64,000 bases of DNA from contig NC_092803.1 of NCBI RefSeq assembly GCF_040954645.1, positions 14,819,230 through 14,883,229 of the forward strand, written 5' to 3'. Every line of letters starts with the position of its first letter. The first letter of the stretch is position 1. Source of the stretch: Diabrotica undecimpunctata. Its lineage: Eukaryota > Arthropoda > Insecta > Coleoptera > Chrysomelidae. A program made the translations under genes and the position numbers. Below the pieces are notes generated by a model. That model did no database searches, was not told where the DNA came from, and saw nothing but the letters and a program-made list of their open reading frames with translations. Below, piece by piece: positions 19,808 through 31,301 of the stretch.

Positions 19808-20449
19808 TTTGGTACCTGACCAGAACATCAGTATTGGTGGGAAAGAAATAGAACTCGTAGATAGATATAAATACCTGAGACATGAAATTATGATTGGCAG
19901 GGATAACCAGACTCATGAACTGAAGAGAAGAATCGGCCTTGGGTGGGCAGCATTTGGAAAACTGAGAGAAACTTTTAAAAGTGAGCTGTCCACATACCTA
20001 AAGAGAAAGGTATTTGATCAATGCGTCCTCCCAGTCTTGACGTACGGAGCAGAACCACTTACCTTAACAAAAGCAGCAGCTACCAAACTGAGAGTCACGC
20101 AGAGAAGAATGGAGCGGTCCATGTTAGGAATAACTCTGCGAGACAGAATAACCAACGAAGACATCAGGAGAAGAAGCGGAGTGACTGACATCATCGAGAA
20201 GATAGCCAGACTAAAATGGAGATAGGCAGGACACATAGCCAGAATGACAGATGGGCGATGGACAAAGAGGTTATTGGAATGGAGGCCAAGGGAAGACAAG
20301 AGAAGCGTCGGTCGACCACTTACAAGATGGACTGACGATTTAAGAAGACTCAATAAAAACTGGATAAGAGCGGCGCAAGATAGACGGGGTTGGAAACACG
20401 GGGAGGAGGCCTATGTTCAGCAGTGGACTCTTGAGGCTGGATGATGATG
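19808..20449 (+). mobile_element. RTE-type LINE, second subfamily, (ATG)n tail, 11-bp TSD
   Basis: Flanked by a perfect 11-bp duplication aatggtaaaaa (19797-19807 and 20450-20460) and ending ATGATGATG. Only the C-terminal RT region remains: DRYKYLRHEI, LPVLTYGAEPLTLTK, RMERSMLGITLRDRI, then, after one in-frame stop (TAG at 20222), AGHIARMTDGRWTKRLLEW, RPLTRWTDDLRR and a QQWTLEAG end. It differs clearly from the GAA-tailed subfamily (MERSMLG versus FEMWxYRRML). It inserted near the upstream end of the MULE relic. Confidence 0.88.
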
Positions 20450-20460
20450 AATGGTAAAAA

Positions 20461-21295
20461 CGACCAGGCATTATTTCGTTTTTGTTCAAAATAATCTATT
20501 AAATAAGCAATCACCTCTCTACAGCGACTATTTGGTTGTTTTTGGCATAGTACTAATACACAACAATAATTAGTTTTTAAAGCATTAAGCTAAATTTAAT
20601 ATGTATTTATAAATATAATTTATTAGAACTATATATTGTGAATTAAATTGTGTAAGCAATCTAAACAAAATTTTAACTATGAATTGTAGGCACCACTGTA
20701 GACATTTTTGCCAAACGCTAAACTGTCATTGAAGTTTTAAGTATTCACGTATCAGTGGCGTACGATTGTCTTATCTATTTAATTTAAATTATTATTTTGT
20801 GGATTATTAAATTTGAACCGTTATTTCATAAAATGTATACTTATTATTAATAATAAAAAATGTTTTTGGGTATTTAATTAATTTAATTCTAAAATTCTCA
20901 TTGTAATTGTAATCATGATTATATTTATCTTACTATTATATCATGTTGACACCAATGAAAGATCGAGCAGGTGCGTATGGGTGTCGTAATTATTAGCTGG
21001 GTTGGGGAAATTTTAACTCTGGGATTGATGTTATGGACATTTTAAATCCAAGTGACGTCAGTTTGTATAAATCGTCGGGTTATTTAAAATTCTAGAATTA
21101 TCATCCTGTTTTGTTTGCAATTCTTAAGGAATTCCGTTTTTAATTTGTAATGGTTAAATGTTTGTTTTTTATTTATCTCTCAATTTTTATTCATTTTAAA
21201 TTTTTTATCGGCAAAATATTTTGCGAAAATTGCGCCATATTCAAATCTTGCCATGATTTTTAAAACCTTTTACTAAATAAAAATCCTTTTTTCAG
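20461..21295. other. rdgC intron, plain sequence
   Basis: AT-rich, with nothing recognised up to the polypyrimidine tract and CAG acceptor at 21293-21295. Confidence 0.6.
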
Positions 21296-21468
21296 TAAAT
21301 GGTACAGCGAAACCCAACGAAGATACAAATAATGACATTAGAGTACAAGTCGACATCCACCCGAAGATAGAAATCAACGGCAGCGACCGCCAGGAGTCGC
21401 TCACCGTTCAAAAAACCAACGTCCAGATGTCGCCAGTGTTGAGCAGTCGTAGGGGTTCACAAATATAG
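21296..21468 (+). CDS. rdgC: rdgC terminal exon
   Basis: Acceptor TTTTTTCAG. Two bases complete a Val codon split from the previous exon, then the frame is open for 57 codons to TAG at 21466-21468. It encodes NGTAKPNEDTNND, IRVQVDIHPKIEING and a C-terminus ending LSSRRGSQI. No domain is recognised in this tail. Phase continuity and the position after the EF-hand exon support it as the 3' coding end of rdgC. The four exons together span 16.3 kb, most of it transposon-filled intron. Confidence 0.88.
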
Positions 21469-21487
21469 TTCGTCTTTCATATCTTTG

Positions 21488-21493
21488 AATAAA
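21488..21493 (+). promoter_or_regulatory. Candidate rdgC polyadenylation signal
   Basis: AATAAA 20 bp after the stop codon. A second AATAAA lies near 21530. Either could serve; the second gives a more usual 3' UTR length. Confidence 0.5.
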
Positions 21494-21956
21494 TATGGGA
21501 TCAATACAACCCCTACGAGGAGCTCGTTAAATAAATATTATCATAGCATTTAAAGATGATGTACTTATTCTTTTGAATATGAATGTATCATGGTTGTCAA
21601 TTTTCTTATACGCTTATTAAGATATTTATATCGAATCCAGTGAAACATATGAGGCTATAGAATACCTAAAATATCTTGTCGTAATTTAACGCTTTTTTAC
21701 AGACACAAAACAACAGCTGAATGACACTGCATGTGACATAGTATGACATGTGATTCACAATACAAAAAAATGACGTTTAACGTGTTAATATATAGTTGGT
21801 ACAGTATAAACTACGATGCACGTCGTTATCTACGTCAGAGATCTAAGTTGACATTGTTGCCAAATTACAAAAAAAAAATTAGTGAATTCATTTTGCATTA
21901 AATATACTTATCACATAATTATTGCGGAAGTAAATTATACAACAAAGCTAATTAAT

Positions 21957-22080
21957 CTTCTTCTTCTTCTTGTGCCACTCCTATCGGAGATTGGGAATCA
22001 TCAAGGCTATCCTGACCTTGTTTATAGCTGACCTAAAGAGTTCATTAGTGGTACAGCCAAACCACTCTCTCAAATGATGA
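21957..22080 (-). mobile_element. Short RTE-type LINE 3' fragment
   Basis: Begins with a (GAA)n tail (cttcttcttcttctt on the plus strand). On the minus strand it reads FGCTTNELFRSAINKVRIALMI, the extreme C-terminus of the GAA-tailed RTE family. The flanks share aattaat, a possible short TSD. It is about 125 bp long. Confidence 0.8.
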
Positions 22081-23589
22081 ATGCTCAAATGAGCAAATTA
22101 ATATTTAATGTAAATAAATAAAAAATTAGAACTATAAAACAAGAATTAAGTAATAACCTTAAAAAGTTGAAATATGTAAATTTAAAGATGCAGCTACATG
22201 CTAAAACAAGAATGTGTATTATAAGTATTTACAGAAACATATAAAAAATACATTAAGTATTTAACAGCAATAAGTCCCTAACAGCAGTCAACGGTAGAAT
22301 GGGGCCGTTATTATTACGTTTCTGTTCAAAATAATAAATCGAAGAAGCTACTCGTGATCCAGATAAGTGTGCTTCATAAAAAGGCTTTATAATCGACTTC
22401 TACAAATTTAATAAAACAAGTTATGGTGTATTTCTGTAAGTTTACATTTGGAGGGCTCAGAAGCCAAGTCATTTTTCACTAAAAATTCAGTTAGGTATTA
22501 AAGATTCCTTCTAACAGGTAAACCTTTCTACAGGCAAAACGTCTAAGGCAATACTTCACAGGAAAACCAACAGATGGCAGTACTTTAGCGTCAGAAATAA
22601 ACTAAAAAATGTTCTGAAGTCATTTAGTGTAAGTCATCTTGGCGTGTCACAGTGTTATTTAAATTTTATTTCACCCCTTTATCGGATATAATGAGTTAAA
22701 ATACAATTGATTTACTATTAGAAATATATTCATTCACGATTTAAAATAATTCATCTGATTCAAGTAAGTAACTCTTAACCTAAAAAGTGGGAAATAATTT
22801 CTTACGAAAATATGTTTGATGCTTTTTACTGTTAACAATAGATAATATGTTATATTAATTATTAGTAAAGATAAACAAAAAACATATTATTGTGACTGAA
22901 ATTACATCATATTCATAGAAAAAAATTTTTACTTACACACTTTGACCACTGAAATTTGTTTCAGATGTTTCCAATTTACCTGCAGATGATCTTATGGCAG
23001 AAAATAATGTGATTGAAAATGAAGGGGGCGAAATGGTATAATCACCGAAAAAATCGGTTGCCTGTAAAGTCGGTTTTACGGGCGAAAATTTTACGTGACG
23101 TCTTTTTCTCGGTAGAATATTTATTGATATGAATATTATTAAATTGCACAATAGGAACAAGGAATTGAATGAAAATAAGAATTGCACAAATTTTAACTAT
23201 AGAAATATATTTTGTTTACTAAAACATTGTACATGTAAACTTAAACTTAACTAATTTCTATTTGAGTGATTTTGTTGAGGATAGGACGATGATAGGAGAA
23301 ATATGAAATGAAAGGAAGTGTTTCTGCTGTAATGTGTCTTGAACGCCAAGAACGCTCGAGAAAGACAGAGACACAAGCACGGAAGCACGCACCGATTCAA
23401 CGCGCCTAATTCTCTAGTGCTGCGCGCGCAGCGGACCGATCATGTTTGAGTGGGAGAGAGACGCAAGGCATTCGCCGGTCCGGCGGGCCTCTCTCTCGTT
23501 CGGTGACTCACTGTAACAGACGTGAGCGGGCGTTACACTTTTTCATTAATGACTCCGAGCCACAACCTAATTTAAGACGTTGTCACGTC

Positions 23590-25800
23590 AAAAAGAAAGA
23601 AAGCGCAAAAGGAATCCAACAGAATGGACACAAACAGTTAACGTAGTTTGACGGTATGGTGGAAAAGCTTATGTGAACAGAAACCGGAAGAATATCCCTA
23701 CAAATCGTTTCAAAATGTTGATTGTAAAATATGTAGACCACTTTGTTTTTCCAATATAACACTCGAAGAACGACAACTCATTTTTGACTCATTTTATAAG
23801 TTATCTGACAATACAAAGCAGAACATTTATCTTCGTGGACTGATTCATAATAGCTCTGTTCAAAAACGTAGCGTCAGAAATTGATCAAGAGCGCCAAGAT
23901 TAAAATCAATAAAGTATTACTTAACTACTAAAGTCATGTTCATTCGCGTATGTAAGAAATTTTTTAAAGATATCTTTCAAGTGAGTGAGCGGCGTATCTA
24001 TAAACTGTCTTGTAGTACGAGGTCAGCTTCTTGCATAGTTCACAAAGAACCAACCAATAAAATTGATGTCACGAAAGTCAAGGAACACATCAAGTCATTT
24101 TCTTGCTATAAGAGCCATTATACAGTTTGTGATGCTAAAGATAGAAAATATTTAAATCCAGATTTAAATATTAGAAAGATGTATCAACTTCATCAAGGAA
24201 GGTTCAGAACCAGTCAAAGAAAAATGTACTATCATGTATGCTCATCAAATTTTAATACTCCCTTCAAACCCTAATCTAAAGATACCTGTCAATTATGCGA
24301 TTATTTGCAAAATACCATCAGATTTGGGAATAACGACAAAGATATACAGAAAGCAAAAACCGATAAAGAAATTCATCTCTTCTTCTTATGGTGCCTATCC
24401 GTTACGGATGTTGGACACTAACGTGGCTATTCTGACTTTGTTGACTGCTGCCCTGAAAAGTCCGGTAATGGTTAAGTTAAACCATTTTCGCAGGTTATGC
24501 AGCCAGGATATTCTTCTTCTTCTTCGTCCTGGACCTCTTTTCCCATGCACTTTACCTTGCAGTATGGTCCAAAGCAGGTTGTATCGTTGTTCATTGCGCA
24601 TTATATGGCCCAGGTATTCTAGTTTGCGACGTTTTATGGTTATGACTAGTTCGCGCTCTTTACCCATTCTATGTAGTACTTCTTCGTTGGTAACTCTGTC
24701 TATCCAAGAAATCCTCAACATGCGTCTATAGCACCACATCTCAAATGCTTCGAGTCTCTTTAGTGATGCTTCATGTCCATGACTCCACTCCATATAAAAG
24801 AACGGAGAAATTCATCTCAGAAAGGCAAAACTAGTGAGAGATTCGCTTAACAAAGATAAAAATTTAGCTAATACAAGCATTTATGTTATTACATTCGATC
24901 TACAAAAAGCTTTGCCTTTTCCCAAACTAAGCACGTCTGTTGCTTACTATAAGATGAACCTATATGTTTACAATTTGGGAATTTATAGTTGCAATGACAA
25001 CAAGGGATACATGTTTATGTGGGACGAAACAGGGGGATTTCGAGGTTCACAAGAAGTTGCCTCCTGCCTGACAAAACATTTAAAAATGAATGCAGGAAAT
25101 TGTAATATCATTTTATATTAGGACTGTTGTACAAGCCAGAACCGAAATATTAAACCAAGTCTATCACTGCTGAAACTCGTACAAGACTTTGAAATGAACA
25201 CTACTTCAATCGACCCATAAATTTCTCACCTGAGGTCATAGCTACCTTCCGAATGATGTAGATTTTGGAGTTATTGAGTCAAAGGCAAAGAATAAAGAGT
25301 TTATTTATGGTCCTGAAGATTGGATCAATTTAGTTTTCACTACTAAGAAAACTAATCCATTTTAAATAACTGAAATAAAACGTAAAGAATTTCTTTTGAC
25401 AAGAATGTTGGAAAACAGCATCATTAATAGAAAATCGATAATACAGGGGGAAAAGTTAACTGGTTGAACATAAAATGGCTCAGATATTCCAAAAATAAAC
25501 CGGAATCTATTTTCTTTAAAGAAACACTGCAAGAATATTTTCCATTTTACGAGATCAGCATTGCAAAAAAGTTCGTATAGGGAAGACCACCTAAGTTCTT
25601 TAGTATTGTTCAAGATCAACTCTACCCAAATCGTAGACCTGTTAAAGAAACATGTTTGATTTGCTTTCTTACATTCCACAGCACTACCACAATTTTTATA
25701 AAGATTTACCAGTAATAGAAAGGACTAAAACTCGAGCTTCAACTTGTGAGATCGGCCTCAATGATGGACTTGAGTCTAATAATGACAGTGACGATTCGGA
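23590..25800 (+). pseudogene. Transposase-like protein of an insect multicopy family (KRKRNP...RGSQE type), broken
   Basis: The readable pieces in order are: RKRKRNPTEWTQTVN (about 23590); KSFQNVDCKICRPLCFSNIT and ERQLIFDSFYKLSD (23648-23884); VCKKFFKDIF (about 23950); HIKSFSCYKSHYTV and KYLNPDLNIRKMYQLH (to about 24200); then, after an RTE insertion, VITFDLQKALPFPKLST, AYYKMNLYVYNLGIY and MWDETGGFRGSQEV (24890-25060). Further decayed parts run to about 25800. Cysteine pairs in the N-terminal part suggest a zinc-binding region. I recognise this as a repeated arthropod protein pattern but cannot name its domain; candidate catalytic acids include the Asp of TFDLQK. It has several frameshifts and one large insertion. 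Confidence 0.65.
24380..24805 (-). mobile_element. RTE-type LINE fragment inside the transposase, 13-bp TSD
   Basis: A perfect 13-bp duplication agaaattcatctc lies at 24367-24379 and 24806-24818. The tail on the plus strand reads ttcttctta. The minus-strand frame gives EAFEMWCYRRMLRISW, NEEVLHRMGKE, YLGHIMRNEQRYNLL and an end at LVSNIRNG, the GAA-tailed family. Removing it rejoins the host frame through DKEIHLRKAKLVRDS, so it landed in an existing open coding sequence. Confidence 0.9.
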
Positions 25801-26283
25801 TAATTACATAGACTAACTTCTTTCCCGTTATTTTATTTATTAATTCAGTAGACACTTAGCATTTTTCATTTTTCCTTCTCTATATGTATCAAAAAAGAAA
25901 AACGCTTTATATTTTTATTAACTTTTCTTATATTTAAGTTTATCAGTATGCTACGTTTCAATAAAAATTATTATTAGCACTTATACCTGAGTCGTTATTT
26001 TATTACAACAAGTTTTGAAACAAAGTCAATTTTCTCAGTTTTTATATTTAGTGACTTACACTGATTGGCTTCTGAGCCCTCCATTTATAGAAATCTTCAA
26101 ATACCTATTATTTCTACACGTACACAATAAAATTTATGTCCATTGGCTGTAATACCAGTGTACTTGGCTAAAGATTCTAAGAAGGAACAGACCTACGACT
26201 TAAATATTTTGTGTTGGTATCATTTGACGTCGCTTCCTATGACACGGATGACGTAAATTTTGATTTATACTGTACCAACTGTA

Positions 26284-26900
26284 AAATAAACGTATTTTTA
26301 ATTAAAATTATGATTAATTAGCATGAAATCTAGTAAATGTTTGGCAGTTTGAATTTTTTAACAACGTTCCACCAATGTTTGTAATAATTATTTTATTTCT
26401 AGCAAAAGTGAAAGATGTTTTAGGTAAAGGGATGTCTTGAATTAGCAGTTAAAGAGATTTTGGAAATAAAATTGATTGGTTCACTCTATATCGGCTTAAA
26501 ACTAAGATATATACATATATTATATAAAATATCCGTTGCGTAGGATTGTAGAATCTTTAAATAAAATTTATATTTGCGTACAGGGTCTGTGGAATTATGT
26601 AAACTTTGTAGATTAAACTAAAAATTTTTAATAGCATAATGACAATTTTGTTTTATTTTATAGGATTAACATTTCTTTTTAATAATCTGATTTTCAAGTA
26701 AAAATTTTCATAATACCGAATCTATTTCCCTACTATCTAACTCTTTAGTGTTTCACTTTTACTTGTGCCTCTCTTTTCTATAATTTAGATAATTTTCACT
26801 TTTCTTCTCACAATCTCCTTTAATTAAAACAAAGTAATATTCTTTTAATTAATATAAATAATTATAATAAATTTAATTTCCTTTAAAATTTAATAAAAAC
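26284..26900. other. Non-coding, AT-rich stretch
   Basis: Nothing recognised. Confidence 0.6.
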
Positions 26901-28153
26901 AAAACACATTCAGAAGGAAACATGGGTAGACTACTTTCAATCCCTATTTGCTAAAAGTGACAATAATGAACTACCAACACCAGAGGTGACGACAAACGAA
27001 GAAATAAATATTGAGGAGGAAGAGGTAAAGGAAGCATTAAGAAAATTAGAAAATAGAAAATCACCAGGAGAGGACAGAATACCGAACGAACTCCTAAAGT
27101 ACGGACTACCAGATCTGACCAAACAACTATTAAAACTAATCCAAAAAATATTAGAACAAAACAGAATGCCTCAAAAATGGAGATCGAGTATTCTAATACC
27201 TCTCTTCAAAAAGAGTAACAAAACGGACCCGGAAAATTACAGAGGAATTATTTATTAAACACAACACAAAAATTAACAACTAAAGTGATAACAAGTAAGG
27301 CAAGTGCAAGAGAAATCGATAGAATACATCAAACCGACATATCTATGTTTCGTGAACCTTAAGAAGGCATTTGACCGGGTCAAATTAAAGGACGTTATCT
27401 GCTTTTTGTACGCAAGAGAGATACCTCTAGGAATAATCAAAGCGATCGCAAATATCTACCAAAACAACACAATAAAAGTAAAAATGGAGATAACACAGGG
27501 AGACTCCTTGAGTCCTCTATTGTTCAACCTGATTATAAATGAAATAATAAAAAAATAAAGAGATCTAAAAAAGGATACCAAATGGGAGAAAAATAACTTA
27601 AAATAATCTGCTTTGCAGACTACGCAATATTACTCTCTCAAAGTGAAGATGACTTACAACGTATGCTGCACCAATTTAATATAAGCGCCAGAAAATTTAA
27701 CATGTCAATTTCCCCAAAAAAGACAAAATAACTGCAAATTTACTAAGATGTAAATTGTGAGTAGAGCAAACAAAGCTGCAGGCTGCCTGAATGAAACAAT
27801 ATGGAGAAATAAAAATATCGGGAAAGAAAGAAAAGGCAGAATTTACAAAACAGTCATCAGACCAATAATGACATACGCGGCAGAAACACGACCTGACAGA
27901 AAGGACAAAAAGGATGTTATAAACAGAAGAGATAAGAACACTTAGAAAAATTGATGGCAAGACACTATGGGACAGATCATATATAGGGACAGATCATAGA
28001 TGAAACGATTATATAAGCCGAATGACATCAAATACGTCTTCCAATAGGAAGACGATCAGTAGGAAGACCACGAAAACTATGAAACGACAATTTACTGGAG
28101 GCACGTTGGAAAACAGACAGAGTCATGTTTACATAAAAACAAGAAGAAGAAGA
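26900..28153 (+). mobile_element. RTE-type LINE, another lineage, frameshifted, (AAG)n tail
   Basis: RT pieces: ALRKLENRKSPGEDRIPNEL, WRSSILIPLFKK, ENYRGI (26986-27258); LCFVNLKKAFDRVKLKDV (27340-27400); TQGDSLSPLLFNLIINE (27490-27540); the catalytic box is altered to FADYA (about 27616). The C-terminal part has AAGCLNETIWRNKNIG and RPIMTYAAETR. It ends with AAGAAGAAGAAG at 28141-28152. Asp-to-Tyr in the FADD box, plus several frameshifts, make it dead. Confidence 0.78.
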
Positions 28154-28364
28154 ACTTCCTTTAATATTCTTTGCGATTGCATGACTTTGTTTTGTACTTG
28201 TCTTTTTTACTCCGGCTTAAGGAACTCATTTTTGACTCATCTTGTAATTGGAATAAATAATAGAAACCAATAGATTCACAGTTATTATTTTAGAAATGAA
28301 ACAGAGATAAAATGAAAAAGCACAACATAAGTTTTTAATAGAAAAATAGTTCAAAAAAGACAAG

Positions 28365-28665
28365 AGTTAAACTTGTAAAAATGTAAGAATACCAACAGTA
28401 ACAGACGCTAGATACCTTGGCCTCCATCTTGACCAACGCCTTACTTGAAAGAAACATATCCAGACTAAAAGAAGACAGCTCGACTTCTCGAATTCCGGCA
28501 AATGTACTGGCTTCTTGGACGTAAATCAAAACATCCAAAATAAAATTCTTCTTTTACAAAGTCATACTCAAACCTATCTGGTTCTACGGACTACACCTAT
28601 GGAGCTGTGCAAAGCCAACGTCGCTGAATATCTTTCAAAGATTCCTTAGTACGAAAGTAATCAAA
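28365..28665 (+). mobile_element. Jockey-type LINE fragment
   Basis: Across frames the sequence reads RYLGLHLDQRLTWKKHIQTK, then NKILLYKVILKPIWFYGLHL and WSCAKPTSLNIFQRF, the RT C-terminal region of jockey-clade elements. It runs straight into the next LINE at about 28665 without a visible boundary. Confidence 0.7.
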
Positions 28666-28669
28666 CACT

Positions 28670-29684
28670 TCAAAAGGAATGGATGACAAACGAAATTTTG
28701 CATCTCATGGAGAAAAGGCGAAGAAATAAAACCAACAAGACAAAATACAAAGAAGTGAACCGTGAAATTAAGAGAAGCCAAAGAGAACTGGGTTCTGGAC
28801 AACTGCAAGGAAATAGAAGAATATGATAGAAAGTACGATAGCTTTAACATGCATAAAAAGATCAAGGAAATAACAGGTAAAAAAGTGAAACAAGCATCCA
28901 TAGTAAAGGACAAAAAAGGTAAAATAATTACAGATTTAAATGAAAAACTGGCAAGATGGATCGAATACATTGAAGAACTTTTTGCAGACGAAAGACCAGA
29001 AATAGCAGTGGCAGAACCTACAGACGACACAACAGGGCCTGAAATCCTAAAAAGCGAGATAGAATATGCTATAAGGAACACAAAAGGGGGTAAAGCTGCA
29101 GGACCAGATGAAATTCCTGTAGAATTGTTGAAACTAATAGACGACGATGCACTTGAAATAATGGTGAACTTCTTTAACACAATTTATAGAACAGGCACCA
29201 TACCAAAGAAATGGCTCTCATCTGCTTTTGTCACAATCCCGAAGACGAATAACGCCAGAGAGTGTTCAGACCACAGAACTATAGCATTGATGAGCCACAC
29301 ACTAAAAGTATTTTTAAAAATAATTCACAAAAGAATATTTAATAAATTAGAAGAGGACATAAGCGCCATACAGTTTGGATTCAGAGGTGGACTGGGAACA
29401 CGGGAAGCTTTGCTTGGTCTGAGTGTGTTAATGCAAAGATGTTTGGATGTAAACCAAGACCTCTACGTAGGTTTCATAGATTTTGAGAAGGCCTTCGATA
29501 AAGTCAGACACCAAAAACTGTATGAAATCCTAAGAAGCAAAAACATCGACAGTCGCGACATTAACATCATATCCAGGTTGTACTGGGGACAAACAGCAAA
29601 AATCAAAGTTGATAATAAGTTAACCGAAGATATTGAGATTCGTCGAGGTGTGCGTCGGGGTTGTGTGCTTTCTCCACTAATATT

Positions 29685-29782
<98 letters not shown>

Positions 29783-30572
29783 CGAAACAATATGTCAGGA
29801 AGCGCTCCTAGAGCAAAACATTGGTATGAACATGAACGGAGAGTTACAGTTACAGTTTTTGATGGAAGACATAAACACCCACACCAATAAGTATGGTCTA
29901 AAACTGAACATCAAAAAGACTAAATTCATGATTGTTATAAAGAAGCTATACACCAATGTGAATTTAACCATAAATAATCAGCCAGTTGAAAGAGTTACGT
30001 CCTACAAATATTTAGGGGTTTGCTTCACTGATACTAATGACCAGACAAGAGAAATCAAGAGGCGAATAGAGATAGCGAGACAATCGTTTGTCAAAATGAA
30101 AAAGTTCCTATGCAGCCGGGACATAAATATAAACTTAAGAACGAGAATGTTAAGGTGCTATGTTTTCTCCATTCTGCTGTACGGCATGGAAGCCTGGACA
30201 CTTAAAAAGATAAACATCAAAAACATTGAGGCATTCGAGATGTGGTATTACAGGAGAATGTGGAAAATACCATGGACAGAAAGAGTAACAAATCAAGATG
30301 TTCTGCTGAAGATGGAGAAGGAATGCGAAGTCATAAAAACCATACAAACGAAAAAACTGGAATATCTGGGCCACATAATGAGAAAAGTACTCTCTGCTTA
30401 GACTCATAATCCAAGGAAAAATCTCGGGAAAGAGAAATGTGGGACGTAGGAGGATTTTCTGGTTTCAAAATTTAAGGGAGTGGTATGGGTGCAGATACAG
30501 TTCAGCCACCAAAGTAAAGATTGCTGTGATGGTAGCCAACCTCCGATAGGAGACGGTACTGCAAGAAGAAGA
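28670..30572 (+). mobile_element. RTE-type LINE, nearly full RT, split by a TA expansion and lacking the FADD box
   Basis: The N-terminal linker (KEWMTNEILHLMEKRRR) leads to a 310-codon frame from 28762: GGKAAGPDEIPVELLK, WLSSAFVTIPK, AIQFGFRGGLGTREALLG, GFIDFEKAFDKVRHQKL and RRGCVLSPLIFNIY. There a 95-bp TA tract interrupts the reading. After it, in another frame, SETICQEALLE follows, then MNGELQLQFLMEDINTHTNK, where the FADD motif and its flanks are deleted. The C-terminal thumb region is intact to about 30401 (LLYGMEAWTLKK, EMWYYRRMWKIPWTE). The end is GCAAGAAGAAGA near 30572. Confidence 0.88.
29687..29781. repeat. (AT)n microsatellite inside a LINE coding region
   Basis: About 47 AT units occupy the place where family members encode FN-(I/L)-Y-S-E. 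Expansion from an original ATATAT pair of Ile-Tyr codons is the simplest reading. Confidence 0.95.
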
Positions 30573-31277
30573 GGTCCACCCACAAGAAGATTAGATAGAA
30601 CCTGGCCCCAAGACCTACTTCAAAACTAAAACAAAATAGAATAAAGTGAGACATCATTGGATGTCTCTGTTTCACGTCCAAAACTTGTAACACATTTACT
30701 TAATACTCTGAAATGATGTAGATTGTAAATAAAAACATAATTATAAAAAAATCTGATATAGCTCCAAATGATGGTAGTCTTCCGATGTATTTCTCTCCTG
30801 ATTGAGATTATGCACCTATTCATTTTTTTTCTTATTTTTAAAGCACTGTTCTCAAGTAATACTGGAATAATAGGATTGAAACGTAACAACATAAATGTTG
30901 GGATGGCAAAAAGTTAACTACTTCCTCGAATGTAATAAATAGTAATATTAATACAGTATTAGACACCGCTTTGAAAGTCGCAGCTCTTTGCGCTTCGCTG
31001 AGAAATGCAAACTTAGCCTTAGCTTCAAATACATATGACAGTGTGTCATCAAAATCAGGCATTTTTATAAATATAAAAATGTATATATTTTTCAATTGTT
31101 TATGTCTACTTCAAAGTCATATGTCTTCTAATCATGGTGATTATTACAAGTATCAAATGTCAGCTATCACGACATGACGTTCTATATGATTATATGACCA
31201 TTTTACAAGATGTGTAACAAATGTTTTGAATAATAAAGTAAACAAGATAATTAAAAGACATAGAAATAACAGTTCTT
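30573..31277. other. Intergenic sequence upstream of the trypsin gene
   Basis: AT-rich. Open stretches on both strands at 30626-31177 have no family resemblance. I see no gene. Confidence 0.5.
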
Positions 31278-31284
31278 TATAAAG
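31278..31284 (+). promoter_or_regulatory. TATA box of the trypsin gene (candidate)
   Basis: TATAAAG lies 24 bp before the first ATG (31302) and 48 bp before the second in-frame ATG (31326). Normal TATA-to-start spacing would place transcription at about 31308, downstream of the first ATG. That favours the second Met as the real start if this box is used. Confidence 0.5.
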
Positions 31285-31301
31285 TGAGGTCATAAGTATA
31301 T

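Larger units (their letters stand above)
22450..26082 (+). mobile_element. 3.6-kb DNA transposon with GGAGGGCTCAGAAGCC termini
   Basis: The TIRs GGAGGGCTCAGAAGCCAA are at 22450-22467 and, as complement, 26065-26082. They are flanked by ATTT on both sides (22446-22449 and 26083-26086), a 4-bp TSD candidate. The interior holds the broken coding region 23590-25800 and, upstream of it, a GC-richer CpG-bearing stretch (23340-23550) that could be its promoter. The superfamily is unproven. A 4-bp TSD and this style of transposase would be compatible with the Sola group, but I cannot confirm that from sequence alone. Confidence 0.75.
21793..26281. repeat. Outer inverted-repeat pair enclosing a nested transposon
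   Basis: AGTTGGTACAGTATAAA at 21794-21810 recurs as its exact complement at 26264-26280. With the adjoining base the terminus would be (C/T)AGTTGG flanked by TA on both sides (21791-21792 and 26282-26283), consistent with a Tc1/mariner-type MITE. Removing the inner 3.6-kb element leaves about 0.85 kb of non-coding MITE body. Confidence 0.55.

Noticed and set aside
22933..23187. Small membrane protein on the minus strand
   Set aside because: It lies within the non-coding part of a DNA transposon, and the hydrophobic start is explained by AT-rich codons.
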